A stretch of DNA of 64,000 bases from Myxococcota bacterium (GTDB taxonomy: Bacteria > Myxococcota_A > UBA9160 > UBA4427). Position 1 is the first letter of the stretch. The number at the start of each line of letters is the position of its first letter. The stretch spans positions 254,329 to 318,328 of the forward strand of contig JAWKRT010000004.1 of the NCBI GenBank assembly GCA_041389495.1. Direction: 5' to 3'. Below are positions 24,536-33,900 of the stretch, piece by piece. The translations under genes and the position numbers were made by a program. The notes below the pieces were generated by a model. The model was given only the letters and a program-made list of their open reading frames with translations. It was not told the DNA's origin and made no database searches.

Positions 24536-26455
24536 GTGGGGCCCATCCTGGGGCCGCGCCCGGCTCCGGATTCTAGCGAGGCCAGCGCGCCGAGGAGTTC
24601 GCCCATCACTCGAAGGCAGGGGCTCGAGAAGGCGGGAATCCAGATCCTTTCCGACGCGGTGATCGACCAGATCGCCGCCGGCGAGGTGGTGGAGCGGCCG
24701 GCGTCCGTCGTGAAGGAGCTGGTCGAGAACGCGATCGACGCCGACGCGTCGCGCGTGCGCGTCGAGGTGCGCGAGGGCGGCCTCGCGTGGATCGCGGTGA
24801 CCGACGACGGCGTCGGGCTCTCGCCCGCCGACGCGCACCTCTGCCTGCAGCGGCACGCCACGAGCAAGCTCACCGGCGCAGCCGACCTGATGCACATCGC
24901 AACATTCGGATTCCGCGGCGAGGCGCTGCCCTCGATCGCCTCCGTCTCGCGCATGCGGCTGCGCACCCGGCTCCGCGGGTCGCAGGGCGCGGGCTACGAG
25001 ATCCGCCTCGACGGCGGGCGCGTCGCGGGCGAGGGCGAGGTCGGCGCACCGGAGGGCACCCGCATCGAGGTCGCCGACCTGTTCGCCAACGTGCCCGCGC
25101 GCCGCAAGTTCCTGAAGGCCGCGACCACGGAGTGGACGCACGTCGCCGATCGCATGACGCGCTTCGCGCTCGCCCTGCCGGGCGTGCACTTCGAGCTGCA
25201 ACGCGACGACCGCGCGCCCGTCGTGTGGCCCGCCACGGCCGAGCCGCTCGACCGCGTCGCGGCCGTGCTGTCCGAGCCCGAAGCGCGCGCGCTCGTCGCG
25301 ACGGCGTACGAGGACGCGAGCGCCCACGTCGAGGCGTTCGTGTCCACGCCCGAGCACACGCGCCCGAACACGAACGGCCTCTACCTCTTCGTGAACGGCC
25401 GACCGGTGCGCGACCGGCTCGTGCGCCAGGCCGTGCTCGAGCCCTATCGCGACTGGCTCCCGCGCGGTCGGTTCCCGACCGCCGTCGTCTTCCTCACCGT
25501 CCCGACCGAGCGCGTCGACGTGAACGTCCACCCCGCGAAGTGGGAGGTGCGGTTCGCCGAGCCGCGCGACGTGCACCGCGCCATCCGCCGCGCGATCCGC
25601 GCCGCGATCGCCGAGCGCTCGTGGCTCGGCGGGGGAGGGCGCGCGCCCGGGCTCGCCGGCGCGGGGCGCGTCGAGGACGCGCCGGGCGCGTCGCCCTCGG
25701 CCGACGCCCTCGGCACCGCGCGCCGCCGCGACGGCGCGCGCGCGGACGCGACGACGGACTGGATCTTCGCGCCGCACGCCGGGTCGGCCGACGCAGCAGC
25801 TGCGAACGCCGCCGGCCGCGATGCGGCCGCGGAAACGGCGGCGCGCGGGCTCCGCTTCGCCGACCTGCGTCCGATCGGGCAGCTGCGCGCGAGCTACCTG
25901 CTCGTCGAGGGCGACGAAGGGCTGCTCCTCGTCGATCAGCACGCCGCGCACGAGCGCATCCTCTACGAGCGGTTGCGCTCCCAGGCGCTCGGCGGCGGCG
26001 TCCAGGCGCAGGGCCTGCTCGCACCGGCGCTCGTGCGGCTCGACCCCGCGGCGGCCGCCGCTCTCGGCGAGCACGCCGAGGCGATCGCGCGGCTCGGCTT
26101 CGACGTCGAGCCATTCGGCGACGCAGCGGTGCTCGTGCGCGCGGTTCCGTGCGAGCTCGCGGGGCGGTCGCCCGAGGCGCTCGTCGGCGAGCTCGCGCGA
26201 GAGCTCGCCGACGAGGGCGTGCGCGGCGACGCCGGCGACCAGGCCGCGCGCTGGCTGCCCGTCCTCGACCGGCTGTTCGCGACCCTCGCGTGTCACGCCG
26301 CGCGCCGCTTCGGCGACGTGCTCCCGCCCGACGAACAGCGGGCACTGTTGCGCGGCCTCGACGACATCCCGTGGTCGCCGACCTGCCCGCACGGGCGCCC
26401 GGTCGCCGTCGCCGTCGACTTCGCCGACATCGAGCGCCGCTTCGGCCGGCGCTGA
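24536..26455 (+). CDS. mutL: DNA mismatch repair protein MutL
   Basis: A 639-residue MutL of normal length. GHKL ATPase motifs are IAAGEVVERPASVVKELVEN with AIDAD (motif I) and TDDGVGL (motif II), then TFGFRGEALPSIA. The C-terminal domain carries the endonuclease motif DQHAAHERILYE, the ACHAA segment and CPHGRP. This is therefore the nicking type of MutL found in bacteria without MutH. MutL links MutS mismatch recognition to strand removal. The GTG at 24536 is the only reasonable in-frame start before the conserved region, but no ribosome site is obvious. miaA follows after 32 nt. Confidence 0.95.
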   Translation: MGPILGPRPAPDSSEASAPRSSPITRRQGLEKAGIQILSDAVIDQIAAGEVVERPASVVKELVENAIDADASRVRVEVREGGLAWIAVTDDGVGLSPADAHLCLQRHATSKLTGAADLMHIATFGFRGEALPSIASVSRMRLRTRLRGSQGAGYEIRLDGGRVAGEGEVGAPEGTRIEVADLFANVPARRKFLKAATTEWTHVADRMTRFALALPGVHFELQRDDRAPVVWPATAEPLDRVAAVLSEPEARALVATAYEDASAHVEAFVSTPEHTRPNTNGLYLFVNGRPVRDRLVRQAVLEPYRDWLPRGRFPTAVVFLTVPTERVDVNVHPAKWEVRFAEPRDVHRAIRRAIRAAIAERSWLGGGGRAPGLAGAGRVEDAPGASPSADALGTARRRDGARADATTDWIFAPHAGSADAAAANAAGRDAAAETAARGLRFADLRPIGQLRASYLLVEGDEGLLLVDQHAAHERILYERLRSQALGGGVQAQGLLAPALVRLDPAAAAALGEHAEAIARLGFDVEPFGDAAVLVRAVPCELAGRSPEALVGELARELADEGVRGDAGDQAARWLPVLDRLFATLACHAARRFGDVLPPDEQRALLRGLDDIPWSPTCPHGRPVAVAVDFADIERRFGRR

Positions 26456-26472
26456 GCACACGGCGCGTCGGC

Positions 26473-26478
26473 TACGCT
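26473..26478 (+). promoter_or_regulatory. -10-like hexamer before miaA
   Basis: TACGCT ends 9 nt before the miaA ATG with no Shine-Dalgarno sequence between them. The placement suits a leaderless or nearly leaderless transcript. Confidence 0.4.
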
Positions 26479-26487
26479 CGGCGCCCC

Positions 26488-27471
26488 ATGAGCGAGCGAC
26501 CTTCGAGCACGGACGCAGCGGCGGGCCCCGTCGTCGTCGTCACCGGACCCACCGCGGCGGGCAAGACCGACGTCGCGATCGACGTCGCGCGCCGGTTCGA
26601 CGGCGAGGTCGTGAACGCCGACTCGATGCAGGTCTTCCGGTACATGGACATCGGGACCGCGAAGCCCACCCTCGAGCAGCGCGCCGCGGTTCCGCACCAC
26701 CTGTTCGACGTCGTGACGCCCGACGTCCCGTACAGCGCGGGACGCTATGCGCGCGAGGCCCGCGGCGTCGCCGAGGCGATCTTCGCGCGCGGGCGCGTCG
26801 TCGTGCTGGCGGGCGGGACGGGGCTCTACATCCGCAGCTTCCTCGACGGATTGATCGCGACGGGGCCGCCCGACGCCGCGCTCCGCGAGCGGCTCGAGCG
26901 CGAGCACGCGACGGCGGTCGCGCAGGGCGACCCGCTGCGCCTCTACGAGCGGCTCGCGAGCGCCGATCCGGAGGCGGCCGCGCGCATCCATCCGAACGAC
27001 GCGCGCCGCACGGTGCGCGCGCTCGAGATCCTCGAAGGGGCGGGGCGCCCGGCGTCGCGCGTGCGCGACGCGCACCGCTTCGCGGACCGACGTTATGCGC
27101 GCCTGCACCTCGCGCTCGATCCGGGACGCGACGCCGTGAACGAGCGGATCGACGCGCGCTGCCGGGCGATGATCGACGCGGGGCTCCTGCGCGAGGTGCG
27201 GTCGCTCCGCGATCGAGGCTACGGCCCGGAGCTGCGTCCCATGCAGGCGATCGGCTACCGCCACGTGAACCCGGTCGTCGACGGGCTCGACACGCTCGCG
27301 AACGCGCTCGTCGCGATGCAGAAGGACACGCGGCAGTTCGCGCGGCGGCAGCGCACGTGGCTGCGCGCGGTGCCGGAGGCCGAGTGGCTCGACCCGCGCG
27401 ACGTCGACCGCGTGCTCGCGCGCGTCGAGCGCTTCCTCGAGGGCGAGCAGCGCGCGCGCGCTTCGGCCTGA
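26488..27471 (+). CDS. miaA: tRNA dimethylallyltransferase
   Basis: A 327-residue enzyme that prenylates A37 of tRNAs reading UNN codons. Landmarks are the P-loop VTGPTAAGKTDVAID, the NADSMQVFRYMDIGTAKP signature, the PYSAGRYAREA segment and GGTGLYIRSFLDGL. The tRNA-binding C-terminus includes MQAIGYRHV and KDTRQFARRQRTWLR. It lies directly after mutL, an order also seen in Escherichia coli. The ATG has no ribosome site, but a TACGCT hexamer lies 9 nt upstream. Confidence 0.96.
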   Translation: MSERPSSTDAAAGPVVVVTGPTAAGKTDVAIDVARRFDGEVVNADSMQVFRYMDIGTAKPTLEQRAAVPHHLFDVVTPDVPYSAGRYAREARGVAEAIFARGRVVVLAGGTGLYIRSFLDGLIATGPPDAALRERLEREHATAVAQGDPLRLYERLASADPEAAARIHPNDARRTVRALEILEGAGRPASRVRDAHRFADRRYARLHLALDPGRDAVNERIDARCRAMIDAGLLREVRSLRDRGYGPELRPMQAIGYRHVNPVVDGLDTLANALVAMQKDTRQFARRQRTWLRAVPEAEWLDPRDVDRVLARVERFLEGEQRARASA

Positions 27472-27481
27472 GCCGGAGCGG

Positions 27482-27504
27482 AGCCCGGGCTCAGAAGCCG
27501 GGCT
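27482..27504. terminator. Hairpin at the convergent ends of miaA and the secreted-protein gene
   Basis: AGCCCGG and CCGGGCT form a 7-bp stem with a 9-nt loop just after the miaA stop. It overlaps the end of the minus-strand gene. A 12-bp palindrome (GAGCCCGGGCTC) overlaps it. Confidence 0.4.
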
Positions 27505-27952
27505 GCGTGTAGTTGATCCCGAAGCGGTAGCCGTCGTCGAGGATGTCGCTGTCGAACTCGAACAGCGCGGACGCGTCCGTGACCGGGTCGAAGAGCGGCT
27601 CCATGTCCGTCTCGACGAACACGAGCGGGATGCCGGGGATGACCTCGATCGCGCCCGTCGCGGCGCGGATCACCGAGCACCCGAGCTGCAGGCCGACCGC
27701 GTAGAACCAGGCCGGGATCGGGTAGAAGCGGCGCACGCCCGGCGAGTCGTCGATGTTCTGGAGGTTCTCGCGGATCCCGACGAAGCTCGAGATCGGCGCG
27801 AGGGCCGCGTCGAGCGGCGCGAGCGCGATGTTCGAGAGCCCGCGGACGAGCGTCTGCGGGCTCGCGGCGGCGGGCCCGGCGGTCGCGAGCGCGAGGACGA
27901 CGGCGAGGAGCCCGCAGGCGCGAGAGCGGCGAGGGCGGTTCGGGATCGGCAC
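27491..27952 (-). CDS. Secreted protein, possibly of the exosortase-associated TIGR04073 type
   Basis: A 153-residue protein with a signal peptide (RACGLLAVVLALATAGPAAA, cleavage after AAA-S). The mature part begins with LVRGLSNIALAPLDAAL, continues through a hydrophobic GLQLGCSVIRAATGAIEVIP stretch and ends in an acidic tail. The order RGLSN, then a Gly-rich segment with an Arg, then GAIEV and a proline-rich end recalls the small TIGR04073 proteins of exosortase-containing genomes. The match is by memory and partial. It is monocistronic and convergent with miaA. The function is unknown. Confidence 0.6.
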   Translation of the reverse strand: MPIPNRPRRSRACGLLAVVLALATAGPAAASPQTLVRGLSNIALAPLDAALAPISSFVGIRENLQNIDDSPGVRRFYPIPAWFYAVGLQLGCSVIRAATGAIEVIPGIPLVFVETDMEPLFDPVTDASALFEFDSDILDDGYRFGINYTQPGF

Positions 27953-28088
27953 GCGTTCGACCTCCGCACGCGCGGGCGGCCCGGTCGGAGGCCGGGAGCG
28001 GGCGCGTCGGGCGAGGCTACGAGCCCGCTCGATTCGTTGTCAAGCGAGCGTCCGCGTGCGGGGTGCCCGGCGCGCCGCGGCGCGCGGC

Positions 28089-28094
28089 TACTCT
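28089..28094 (+). promoter_or_regulatory. -10-like hexamer before der
   Basis: TACTCT ends 7 nt before the der GTG, with no Shine-Dalgarno sequence. The geometry is that expected for a leaderless mRNA. Confidence 0.4.
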
Positions 28095-28101
28095 CGCGCC
28101 C

Positions 28102-29499
28102 GTGACCGCTCCTCCCTCCGCTTCCCCGTCCCCTCGATCGGCGCGCGGCCGCACGCCGATCGTCGCCGTCGTCGGCCGCCCGAACGTCGGCAAGTCGACG
28201 CTCTTCAACCGCTATGCGGGCCATCCGCGCGCCCTCGTCGCCGACGAGCCCGGGCTCACGCGCGACCGCATCGTCGAGGAGATCGAGGTCGCCGGCCGCC
28301 GCGTGCTGCTCGTCGACACCGCGGGCCTCGACCCGGACGCCGAGGACGCGCTCGGCGCGGCCGTCCAGCGGCAGGCGCGCTCGGCCGTCGACGAGGCCGA
28401 CGCGATCCTGTTCGTCGTGGACGGCAAGGCGGGTCTCCTGCCGGAGGACGCGGAGATCGCGCGCACGCTCCGCCGCGCGGACAAGCCGCTCGCGCTCGCG
28501 GTCAACAAGATCGACGTGCCCGCGCACCGCGAGCGCGTCCACGAGTTCCACGCGCTCGGGCTCGGCGAGCCGCACGCGATCTCGGCCGAGCACGGGACGA
28601 ACGCGTGGGACGCGCTCGAGGAGCTCGTCGCGCGCCTTCCCGCGGAGACGGAGGAGCCCGACGCGCCGGACGACGGCGCGATCCGGGTCGCCGTCGTCGG
28701 GCGTCCCAACGTCGGCAAGAGCTCGCTCGTCAACCGGCTGGCGGGCGCCGATCGCGTCGTCGTGTCGGAGGTCGCGGGCACGACGCGCGACGCGATCGAC
28801 ATCCGCATCGAGCGCGCGGAGGCCGAGGGCGACGAGCCCGCGGCGCTCGTGCTCGTCGACACCGCCGGGCTCCGGCGCGCGGCGAAGCGAAGCGAGCACG
28901 TCGAGCGCGGCAGCGCGCTGATGACGACGCGCTCGCTCGAGCGCGCGGAGGTCGCGCTGATCGTGATCGACGCGAGCGAGGGCGTCGGCGACCAGGACGC
29001 GCGCATCGCGAGCCTCGTCGTCGAGAGCGGCTGCGCCGCCATCATCGTGCTCAACAAGTGGGATCTCGTCGACGCCGAGCAGGCCGAGCGCGTGCGCGGC
29101 GAGGTCGCCCGCGCGCTGCGCTTCGCGCCCGACTTCCCGATGGTCGCGCTCTCGGCGAAGACGGGCGCGCGCGCGCCGCGGGTGTGGCCCGCCATCGCGC
29201 GCGTGCACGCGGCCGCGGGCCGACGCGTGGCGACGGGCGAGCTCAATCGCTGGCTCGAGGAGACCGTCGTCAAGCACGAGCCGTCGATGGCGCGGCGCGG
29301 CTCGCGGCGCCGGCCGATCAAGTTCTTCTACGCCACCCAGACCGGGACGCACCCGCCGACGTTCGTGCTGTTCTGCACCGAGCCGCGCGCCGTGCTGCCG
29401 TCCTACGTGCGATTCCTCGAGAACCAGCTGCGCGCGAGCTTCGACTTCGCCGGCACGCCGGTGCGCCTGCGCCTGCGCTCGCGCGGTCGCGGCGACTGA
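28102..29499 (+). CDS. der: Ribosome-assembly GTPase Der (EngA)
   Basis: A 465-residue tandem GTPase. Both G domains carry the same G1 motif (VGRPNVGKST in the first, VGRPNVGKSS in the second), G3 motifs VDTAGLDPD and VDTAGLRR, and G4 motifs NKID and NKWD. A C-terminal KH-like domain ends the protein (KFFYATQTGTHPPTFVLFC). Der acts in 50S subunit maturation. I chose the GTG at 28102, giving a short Pro/Ser-rich leader before the first G domain. A TACTCT hexamer lies 7 nt before it, and there is no ribosome site. A YfgM-like gene follows, as part of a conserved neighbourhood. Confidence 0.95.
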   Translation: MTAPPSASPSPRSARGRTPIVAVVGRPNVGKSTLFNRYAGHPRALVADEPGLTRDRIVEEIEVAGRRVLLVDTAGLDPDAEDALGAAVQRQARSAVDEADAILFVVDGKAGLLPEDAEIARTLRRADKPLALAVNKIDVPAHRERVHEFHALGLGEPHAISAEHGTNAWDALEELVARLPAETEEPDAPDDGAIRVAVVGRPNVGKSSLVNRLAGADRVVVSEVAGTTRDAIDIRIERAEAEGDEPAALVLVDTAGLRRAAKRSEHVERGSALMTTRSLERAEVALIVIDASEGVGDQDARIASLVVESGCAAIIVLNKWDLVDAEQAERVRGEVARALRFAPDFPMVALSAKTGARAPRVWPAIARVHAAAGRRVATGELNRWLEETVVKHEPSMARRGSRRRPIKFFYATQTGTHPPTFVLFCTEPRAVLPSYVRFLENQLRASFDFAGTPVRLRLRSRGRGD

Positions 29500-29583
29500 G
29501 CGCGGCGGGTTCCGCGCCCGAACGGCTCCGATACACTGCGCGGCCGTCTCGACCCCCGGAAAGCGCAGGAGAGGACGCACCCC

Positions 29584-30363
29584 GTGAGCGCCCGCGAGAA
29601 GACCGAGAGTCCCGCGAAGACCGCCCGTCGGACGACGGCGCCCGAGAGCGCGGCCATCACGTTCGAAGGCCTGCAGAGCCGCGGCGAGAAGCTCGCCGAG
29701 TGGATCGGTGCGAACCCCGCGCCGATCCTCGGAACGCTGGCCGCCGTCCTCGTCGTCGCGGCCGTGATCGGCTTCGTCGAGTCGAGCCGCAACGAGGCCA
29801 GCCAGGAGGCGGCCCTCGCGCTCGCGACGGTCCAGACGGACTACCGCGCGGCGATGGGCGCGCAGCCGGGCGACACGGCGGTGCCGGAGCCCGCGAACCC
29901 GGAAACCGCGCGCCGCGTGCGCACGGACTACGCCGAGCGCTTCGCGAAGGTCGCCGTCGAGTACGCGGGCACGCCCGTCGGCGCGATGGCGTCGCTCGAG
30001 CGCGGCGCGCTCCAGCAGGAGCTCGGGGACGCCGCCGGCGCGATCGCGACCTGGGACGAGGCGGCGCGCCGCGCGACCGGCGCCATCCGGGGCATCCTGC
30101 TCACGCGCGTCGGCGAGGCGCGCGAGTCTGCGCACGATCCCGCCGGCGCGGCCGAGAGCTACGAGCAGGCCGGCGCGATCGCCGACTTCCCGCTGCGCCA
30201 CCGCGCGCTCGCCGACGCCGCGCGCTGCCGCGCCGACGCGGGCGAGAACGACGCCGCCATCGCGCTCCTGCAGCGCCTCGAGTCCGAGGCGCCGGACTAC
30301 GCGATCCCGGCTGCGATCGGCACGCGCCTCGCCGAGCTGCGCGCCGCCCGACAGACGGACTGA
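29584..30363 (+). CDS. YfgM-like membrane-anchored TPR protein
   Basis: A 259-residue protein with a charged N-terminal segment, one membrane helix near residues 46-65 (APILGTLAAVLVVAAVIGFV) and a periplasmic tetratricopeptide region (AGAIATWDEAARR, PAGAAESYEQAG). This is the layout of YfgM, which assists periplasmic chaperones at the SecYEG translocon. In E. coli yfgM, bamB and der are neighbours. Here the gene follows der, and no bamB is seen between them. GTG start with GAGAGG upstream, and a TACACT hexamer at 29532 that could be its -10 box. Confidence 0.78.
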   Translation: MSAREKTESPAKTARRTTAPESAAITFEGLQSRGEKLAEWIGANPAPILGTLAAVLVVAAVIGFVESSRNEASQEAALALATVQTDYRAAMGAQPGDTAVPEPANPETARRVRTDYAERFAKVAVEYAGTPVGAMASLERGALQQELGDAAGAIATWDEAARRATGAIRGILLTRVGEARESAHDPAGAAESYEQAGAIADFPLRHRALADAARCRADAGENDAAIALLQRLESEAPDYAIPAAIGTRLAELRAARQTD

Positions 30364-30377
30364 TCGCGGGCGGCGCG

Positions 30378-30399
30378 ATCCCGCGCGTCAGCGCGGGAT
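30378..30399 (+). terminator. Hairpin terminator after the YfgM-like gene
   Basis: Perfect 9-bp stem (ATCCCGCGC / GCGCGGGAT) with a GTCA loop, 15 nt after the stop codon, followed by TCCTCC rather than a T-tract. Confidence 0.55.
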
Positions 30400-30552
30400 T
30401 CCTCCGGGCGCGGCGCGCGCGCGCGCCGCGGACCCATCCCGAGACGCGGCGAGGCCCGGCACCACGACCGGCGGCTCCGTTCACGCCCCGAAGCGGCGAT
30501 CCCGGCACCGGCGCCGCGGCGTCGTCGCGTCTCGCGGCCGGGTCACTTCGGA

Positions 30553-30580
30553 ATGTCCGATAAGATGGATTATGTCAACT
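30553..30580 (+). other. Candidate dif site (XerCD chromosome-dimer resolution)
   Basis: The site reads left arm ATGTCCGATAA (30553-30563), spacer GATGGA, right arm TTATGTCAACT (30570-30580), the 11-6-11 layout of dif. The right arm matches 9 of 11 bases of the E. coli XerD arm and 10 of 11 of the Bacillus subtilis arm. The inner ATAA/TTAT is intact, and the arms diverge outwards as in known sites. It overlaps the last 6 nt of the DUF3240 gene, including its stop codon. If real, it marks the replication terminus. Confidence 0.6.
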
Positions 30581-30952
30581 GTCGCCCGGATCATCCCCGG
30601 TCCGGCCCGCGCCCCGTCCCTCGACCTGCGCCCCACCGTCACTGCCGCGCCCCGCGAGCGCTCCCGATGCGACCACGTCCGTGACCCAGTAGTGGATCTC
30701 CGCACCCGCAAACGCCTCCGCGAGCGATCCGAGCAGCGCGTCGGCCACCGCACGCGGAACGACGAGCCAGAGCGCGACGTGGACCTTTCGCCCGGTGACC
30801 TGCTCGCGCGTGTCGAGCGCGCCGTGCTCCGCGCCGTGTCCGGCCGCCGCGACGGTCGTGAAGCCCGAATGGCCGTTCGCGAGCAGCCAGTCGACGAGTC
30901 GCTCCTCGATCTGCGGCGTCGCGACCAGCGTGAGCAACACCTCCCGGGCCAT
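30575..30952 (-). CDS. DUF3240 family protein of the metal-efflux operon
   Basis: A 125-residue protein starting REVLLTLVATPQIEERLVDW, then NGHSGFTTVAAAGHG and REQVTGRKVHVALWLVV. This is the DUF3240 pattern: a small ferredoxin-fold, PII-like protein found next to heavy-metal RND pump genes. It probably senses or binds metal, but no direct function is established here. The Gly/Arg-rich last 25 residues are poorly conserved-looking. Its ATG shares one base with the pump gene's stop (TGATG), and its stop lies inside the candidate dif site. Confidence 0.85.
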   Translation of the reverse strand: MAREVLLTLVATPQIEERLVDWLLANGHSGFTTVAAAGHGAEHGALDTREQVTGRKVHVALWLVVPRAVADALLGSLAEAFAGAEIHYWVTDVVASGALAGRGSDGGAQVEGRGAGRTGDDPGDS

Positions 30953-33900
30953 CACGGAGCCTCCCCCGTCGCGATGCCGCCGGCCGCACGCCCGACGAGC
31001 GCGCGATACAGCAGCGGCAGCAGCACGAGCGTGAGTGCGGTCGAGCTCGCGAGGCCGCCGGTCACGACGATCGCGAGCGGCCGCTGCAGCTCCGCACCCG
31101 GCCCGCTCGCCGCGAGCAGCGGCACGAGACCGAGCGCCGTGCTCATCGCGGTCATCAGCACCGGCCGCAGCCGGCGGACGGCGCCCGCGCGCACGGCAGC
31201 CTCGACGCTGCTCCCCTCCGCGCGCAGCTGCTCGAAGGTCGAGACGAGCACGACTCCGTTCAGCACCGCGATCCCGAGCAGCGCGATGAAGCCGATCGTC
31301 GCCGGCACCGAGAGGTACTCGCCCGAGGCCCAGAGCGCGACGACGCCGCCGACGAGCGCGAGCGGAATGTTCGCGAGGACGAGGCCGGCGAGCGCGGTCG
31401 AGCCGAACGTCGAGAACAGCAGCAGGAAGATCAGAGCGAGCGCGATCGGCACGACGAGCGCGAGTCTCGCGGACGCGCGCTGCTGGTTCTCGAACTGGCC
31501 GCCCCATTCGATCCGGAAGCCGGCCGGGATCTCGACGTCGCGCGCGACGGCTGCGCGCGCGGCCTCGACGAATCCGACGAGGTCGCGACCGCGGACGTTG
31601 GCGGTCACGACCGCGAAACGCCCGGCTCCCTCCCGCTTGATCTCGACCGGCCCCTCGACGCGCCGCGCCCGCGCGACCGAGGCGAGCGGGATCGACTCGG
31701 CGCCGCGAGTCGGCAGCGTCAGGCTCGCGAGCTCGGCGGGAGAGCCGGCCGAGGCGCGCGGCCCGCGCACGACGATGGGGATGCGGCGCAGCCCGGCGAA
31801 GACCGTTCCCGCCCGCACGCCCTCGAGCCGCGCCCGCAGGCGATCCTGCACCTCGGTCACCGAGAGACCGACCCGGCCCGCCTCGAGCGCATCGACCTCG
31901 AGCTCGAGGTACTCGGCGCCCTCCCCGCGGCTGCGGAAGACGTCCTGGGCGCCGTCGACACCGCGCAGCGTCGCTGCGACGCGCGTAGCGAGTGCGTCGA
32001 GCGCGGCGAGATCGAAGCCGTGGATCTTGACCGCCACGTCGCCGCGCACGCCCGTCAGCATCTCCGATACGCGCATGTCGATCGGCTGCGTGAAGCCGTA
32101 GGCGACGCCGGGGAACGCATCGAGGACGGCGCGCAGCTCGTCGAGCAGCGCATCGCGCGACGGCGTCCGCCTCTGCGCGGCGGGCCGCAGCACGAGGAAC
32201 GCGTCGGTCTGGTTGAGGCCCATCGGGTCGAGCCCGATCTCGTCCGACCCGGTGCGAGCGACCACGCCGGCCACGTCGGGCACGCGGGCGAGCAGCGCTC
32301 GCTCGATGCGCAGGTCCTGCTCGAGCGAAGCCTCGAGCGAGATCGACGGCAGCTTCTCGAGCTGCACGATCACGCTCCCCTCGTCCATCGTCGGAAGGAA
32401 GGTCCGGCCGATGCGGACGAACGCGACGACCGTCGCGAGGAGCAGGATCGCGACGAGCACGAGGACGCGGCGCGGGCGCGCGAGCACGGCGTCGAGCACG
32501 CGCGCATAACGTCGCTCGAGGACCCGCACGAACCGCGGATCGCGCGCCGGCCCGCGAAGCAGGTACGAGGCGACGACGGGCAGCGCGGTCAGCGAGAGCG
32601 CGAGCGACGTCGCGAGCGCGCAGACGATCGTCAGCGCGACCGGAACGAAGAGCTTGCCCTCGAGCCCCTCGAGCGAGAGCAGCGGAAGGAACACGAGCAC
32701 GATCACGGCCGTGCCCGCCGCGACCGGCGTCGCGACCTCGCGCGTCGCTCGGTACAGGAGATGCAGCCGCGGGAGCCGGCCCGCGAGCGGCCCGCCCAGC
32801 ACGGTGACCGCGTTCTCGATCACGACGACGGCCGCGTCCACGAGCATGCCGATCGCGATCGCGAGGCCGCCGAGGCTCATCAGGTTCGCGGACATGCCGA
32901 GCGCGCGCATCCACACGAACGTGCCGAGCACGCTCGCCGGGATCACGAGCGAGGCGACGAACGCGGCGCGGACGTCGGCGAGGAAGGCGACGAGCACGGC
33001 GACGACGAGCGCGATCGCGACGACGAGCGCTTCGCCGACGGTCGCGACCGCACGCTCCACGAGCTCGCCGCGGTCGTAGAAGACCTGCAGCTCGACGCCC
33101 TCCGGGAGCACCGGCGCGATCTCCTCCAGCTTCGCGCGCACGCCCGCGACGACCTCGCGCGCATTCGCACCGCGCAGCGAGAGGACGAGCCCCTCGACGG
33201 CCTCGCCCTCGCCGTCGCGCGTGACCGCGCCGTAGCGCGCGAGCGCGCCCGTCCGCACGTCGGCGACGTCGGCGACGCGGACGATCTCGGTCGGATCGGC
33301 GCGGACGACGACGTCGCGCAGGTCGTCGAGCGTGCGGATCCGACCCTCCGCGCGCACCAGCAGCGCCTCCTCGCCGTCGGTGACGCGACCCGCGCCGTCG
33401 CTGCGGTTGTTTCGTTCGAGGGCGTCGCGGAGCGCACCCAGGTCGATGCCGTGCGCGAGCATCGCATCCTCGCGCGGCGCGACCTCGAACGTCTCGACGC
33501 GCCCGCCGAGCGCGTTCACGTCCGCGACGCCGCGCACGGTGCGCAGCGCCGGCCGGATCACCCAGTCGAGGAGCGCGCGTCGCTCCGCGAGCTCGAGCCC
33601 CCCGCCCTCGATCGTGAACATGAACGCCTCGCCGAGCGGGGTCGTCATCGGCGCGACACCGCCGACGGCGCCGGCGGGAAGCGCGTCCCAGATCGCGCCG
33701 AGCCGTTCGCCGACCTGCTGGCGCGCCCAGTAGAGGTCCGTGCCCTCCTCGAAGTCGACGGTCACGTCGGCGAGCGCGTACTTCGTGACGGACCGCAGCA
33801 CCGTCTGCCGCGGAATGCCGAGCAGCTCGATCTCGATCGGCGCGGTGATGCGGGCCTCGACCTCCTCCGGCGTCATGCCCGGCGCGCGCACGATCACCTT

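Noticed and set aside
30553..30580. TTGACA on the minus strand within the dif-like block, read as a promoter
   Set aside because: No matching -10 at proper spacing and no minus-strand gene downstream of it. The dif reading explains the whole block better.
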